A stretch of DNA of 10,797 nucleotides from Rhodocyclaceae bacterium. Lineage in GTDB: Bacteria > Pseudomonadota > Gammaproteobacteria > Burkholderiales > Rhodocyclaceae. The stretch's first letter is position 1; every line of letters begins with the position of its first letter. The notes below the pieces were generated by a model. It made no database searches and was not told the origin of the DNA. It worked only from the letters and a program-made list of their open reading frames with translations. This document shows positions 10,356 through 10,797 of the stretch, piece after piece. A program made the translations under genes and the position numbers. The stretch is from the NCBI GenBank assembly GCA_027325905.1, contig DAIEEM010000120.1, positions 1-10,797 on the forward strand, read 5' to 3'.

Positions 10356-10797
10356 TCAGTCGGCCTGTTTGCGCAGGAATGCCGGTATGTCGTACTTGTC
10401 GACGCCGCTGGCCTCCATGGCCGCGACCGCTTGGTTGCGCGCGCCACGGCCGGAGGTGAAGACGCCGCCGAAATCGGGCCCGCCGGCTGCGCCGGACTGG
10501 GCCGCGTCGGCGAACAGCGGCTGGTTGTCGGTGCCGGTGCGCAGCCCCAGACCTTCGGCGGCGACATGCACGAGTTCCGGCTTGACCGTCGATTTCCGGC
10601 GCGCCGAGGGCGTGCCCAACCCGGTCGCGACGACGGTGACGCGCAACTGGTCTTCCATGCCTTCGTCGAAGACGGTGCCGAAAATGATCGTCGCTTCCTG
10701 CGAGGCGTAGTTGCGGATGGTGGCCATCACGTCCTTGACTTCCTTCATGCCGAGTTGGCGGCTGGCGGTGACGTTGACCAGCACGCCGCTCGCGCCG
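10356..10797 (-). CDS. ftsZ: Cell division protein FtsZ, C-terminal part (5' end outside window)
   Basis: FtsZ is the tubulin-like GTPase that polymerises into the Z-ring at midcell. About 147 codons are visible and the frame is open to the window edge. Present are the end of the second globular domain (GVLVNVTASRQLGMKEV, then ATIIFGTVFDEGMEDQLRVTVVATG), a variable linker rich in Ala and Gly, and the conserved C-terminal peptide DKYDIPAFLRKQAD that binds FtsA and other membrane tethers. The N-terminal GTP-binding domain with the tubulin signature lies beyond the window. The gene is followed by a strong terminator, consistent with it being last in the dcw operon. Confidence 0.98.
   Translation of the reverse strand, partial: GASGVLVNVTASRQLGMKEVKDVMATIRNYASQEATIIFGTVFDEGMEDQLRVTVVATGLGTPSARRKSTVKPELVHVAAEGLGLRTGTDNQPLFADAAQSGAAGGPDFGGVFTSGRGARNQAVAAMEASGVDKYDIPAFLRKQAD

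Noticed and set aside
9032..10567. 511-codon - strand frame across lpxC and the ftsZ tail
   Set aside because: It is out of frame with both recognised genes and reads through a strong terminator; Arg/Pro-rich shadow.

Overview
The window is compact, GC-rich chromosomal DNA with no mobile elements, tRNA or rRNA genes, CRISPR arrays or gene-free stretches over about 300 bases. It looks like a betaproteobacterium, plausibly Rhodocyclales or a relative. The reasons are the order ftsZ - lpxC - small membrane protein - dciA (divergent) - M23 peptidase - secA, the FtsZ tail ending DIPAFLRKQAD, a FolE2-type GTP cyclohydrolase directly after dxs, and high GC in third codon positions. The taxonomic call is an inference, since no search was run.

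Left part (1-3876, + strand): the C-terminal half of dxs (isoprenoid precursor synthesis), then folE2 (first step of folate/pterin synthesis), then, after a 94-bp gap holding two overlapping hairpins, a 658-residue fusion of a class II aldolase with a short-chain dehydrogenase. Right part (3873-10797), read mostly leftwards on the - strand: ftsZ (C-terminal part), a strong intrinsic terminator, lpxC, a 60-residue two-helix membrane protein, an M23 peptidase, secA and mtnA. Only dciA, between the small membrane protein and the M23 peptidase, is on the + strand. The right part is the tail of the division and cell-wall (dcw) region with its usual neighbours.

The most interesting point is where the two parts meet. 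The aldolase-dehydrogenase fusion and mtnA run tail to tail and share one CTAG tetranucleotide that supplies both stop codons. MtnA makes 5-(methylthio)ribulose-1-phosphate (or 5-deoxyribulose-1-phosphate). A class II aldolase can split these into dihydroxyacetone phosphate plus an aldehyde, which a dehydrogenase can reduce or oxidise. The pair could therefore be three consecutive steps of a DHAP-shunt type salvage of 5'-methylthioadenosine or 5'-deoxyadenosine, with the last two steps on one polypeptide. This is inference from family membership and adjacency; a role in rhamnulose-1-phosphate breakdown is the main alternative.

Regulatory signals that can be read directly include a perfect 11-bp-stem terminator after ftsZ, strong ribosome binding sites that fix GTG starts for folE2 and the M23 gene, and a good sigma70-like promoter for dciA lying inside the start of the M23 gene.
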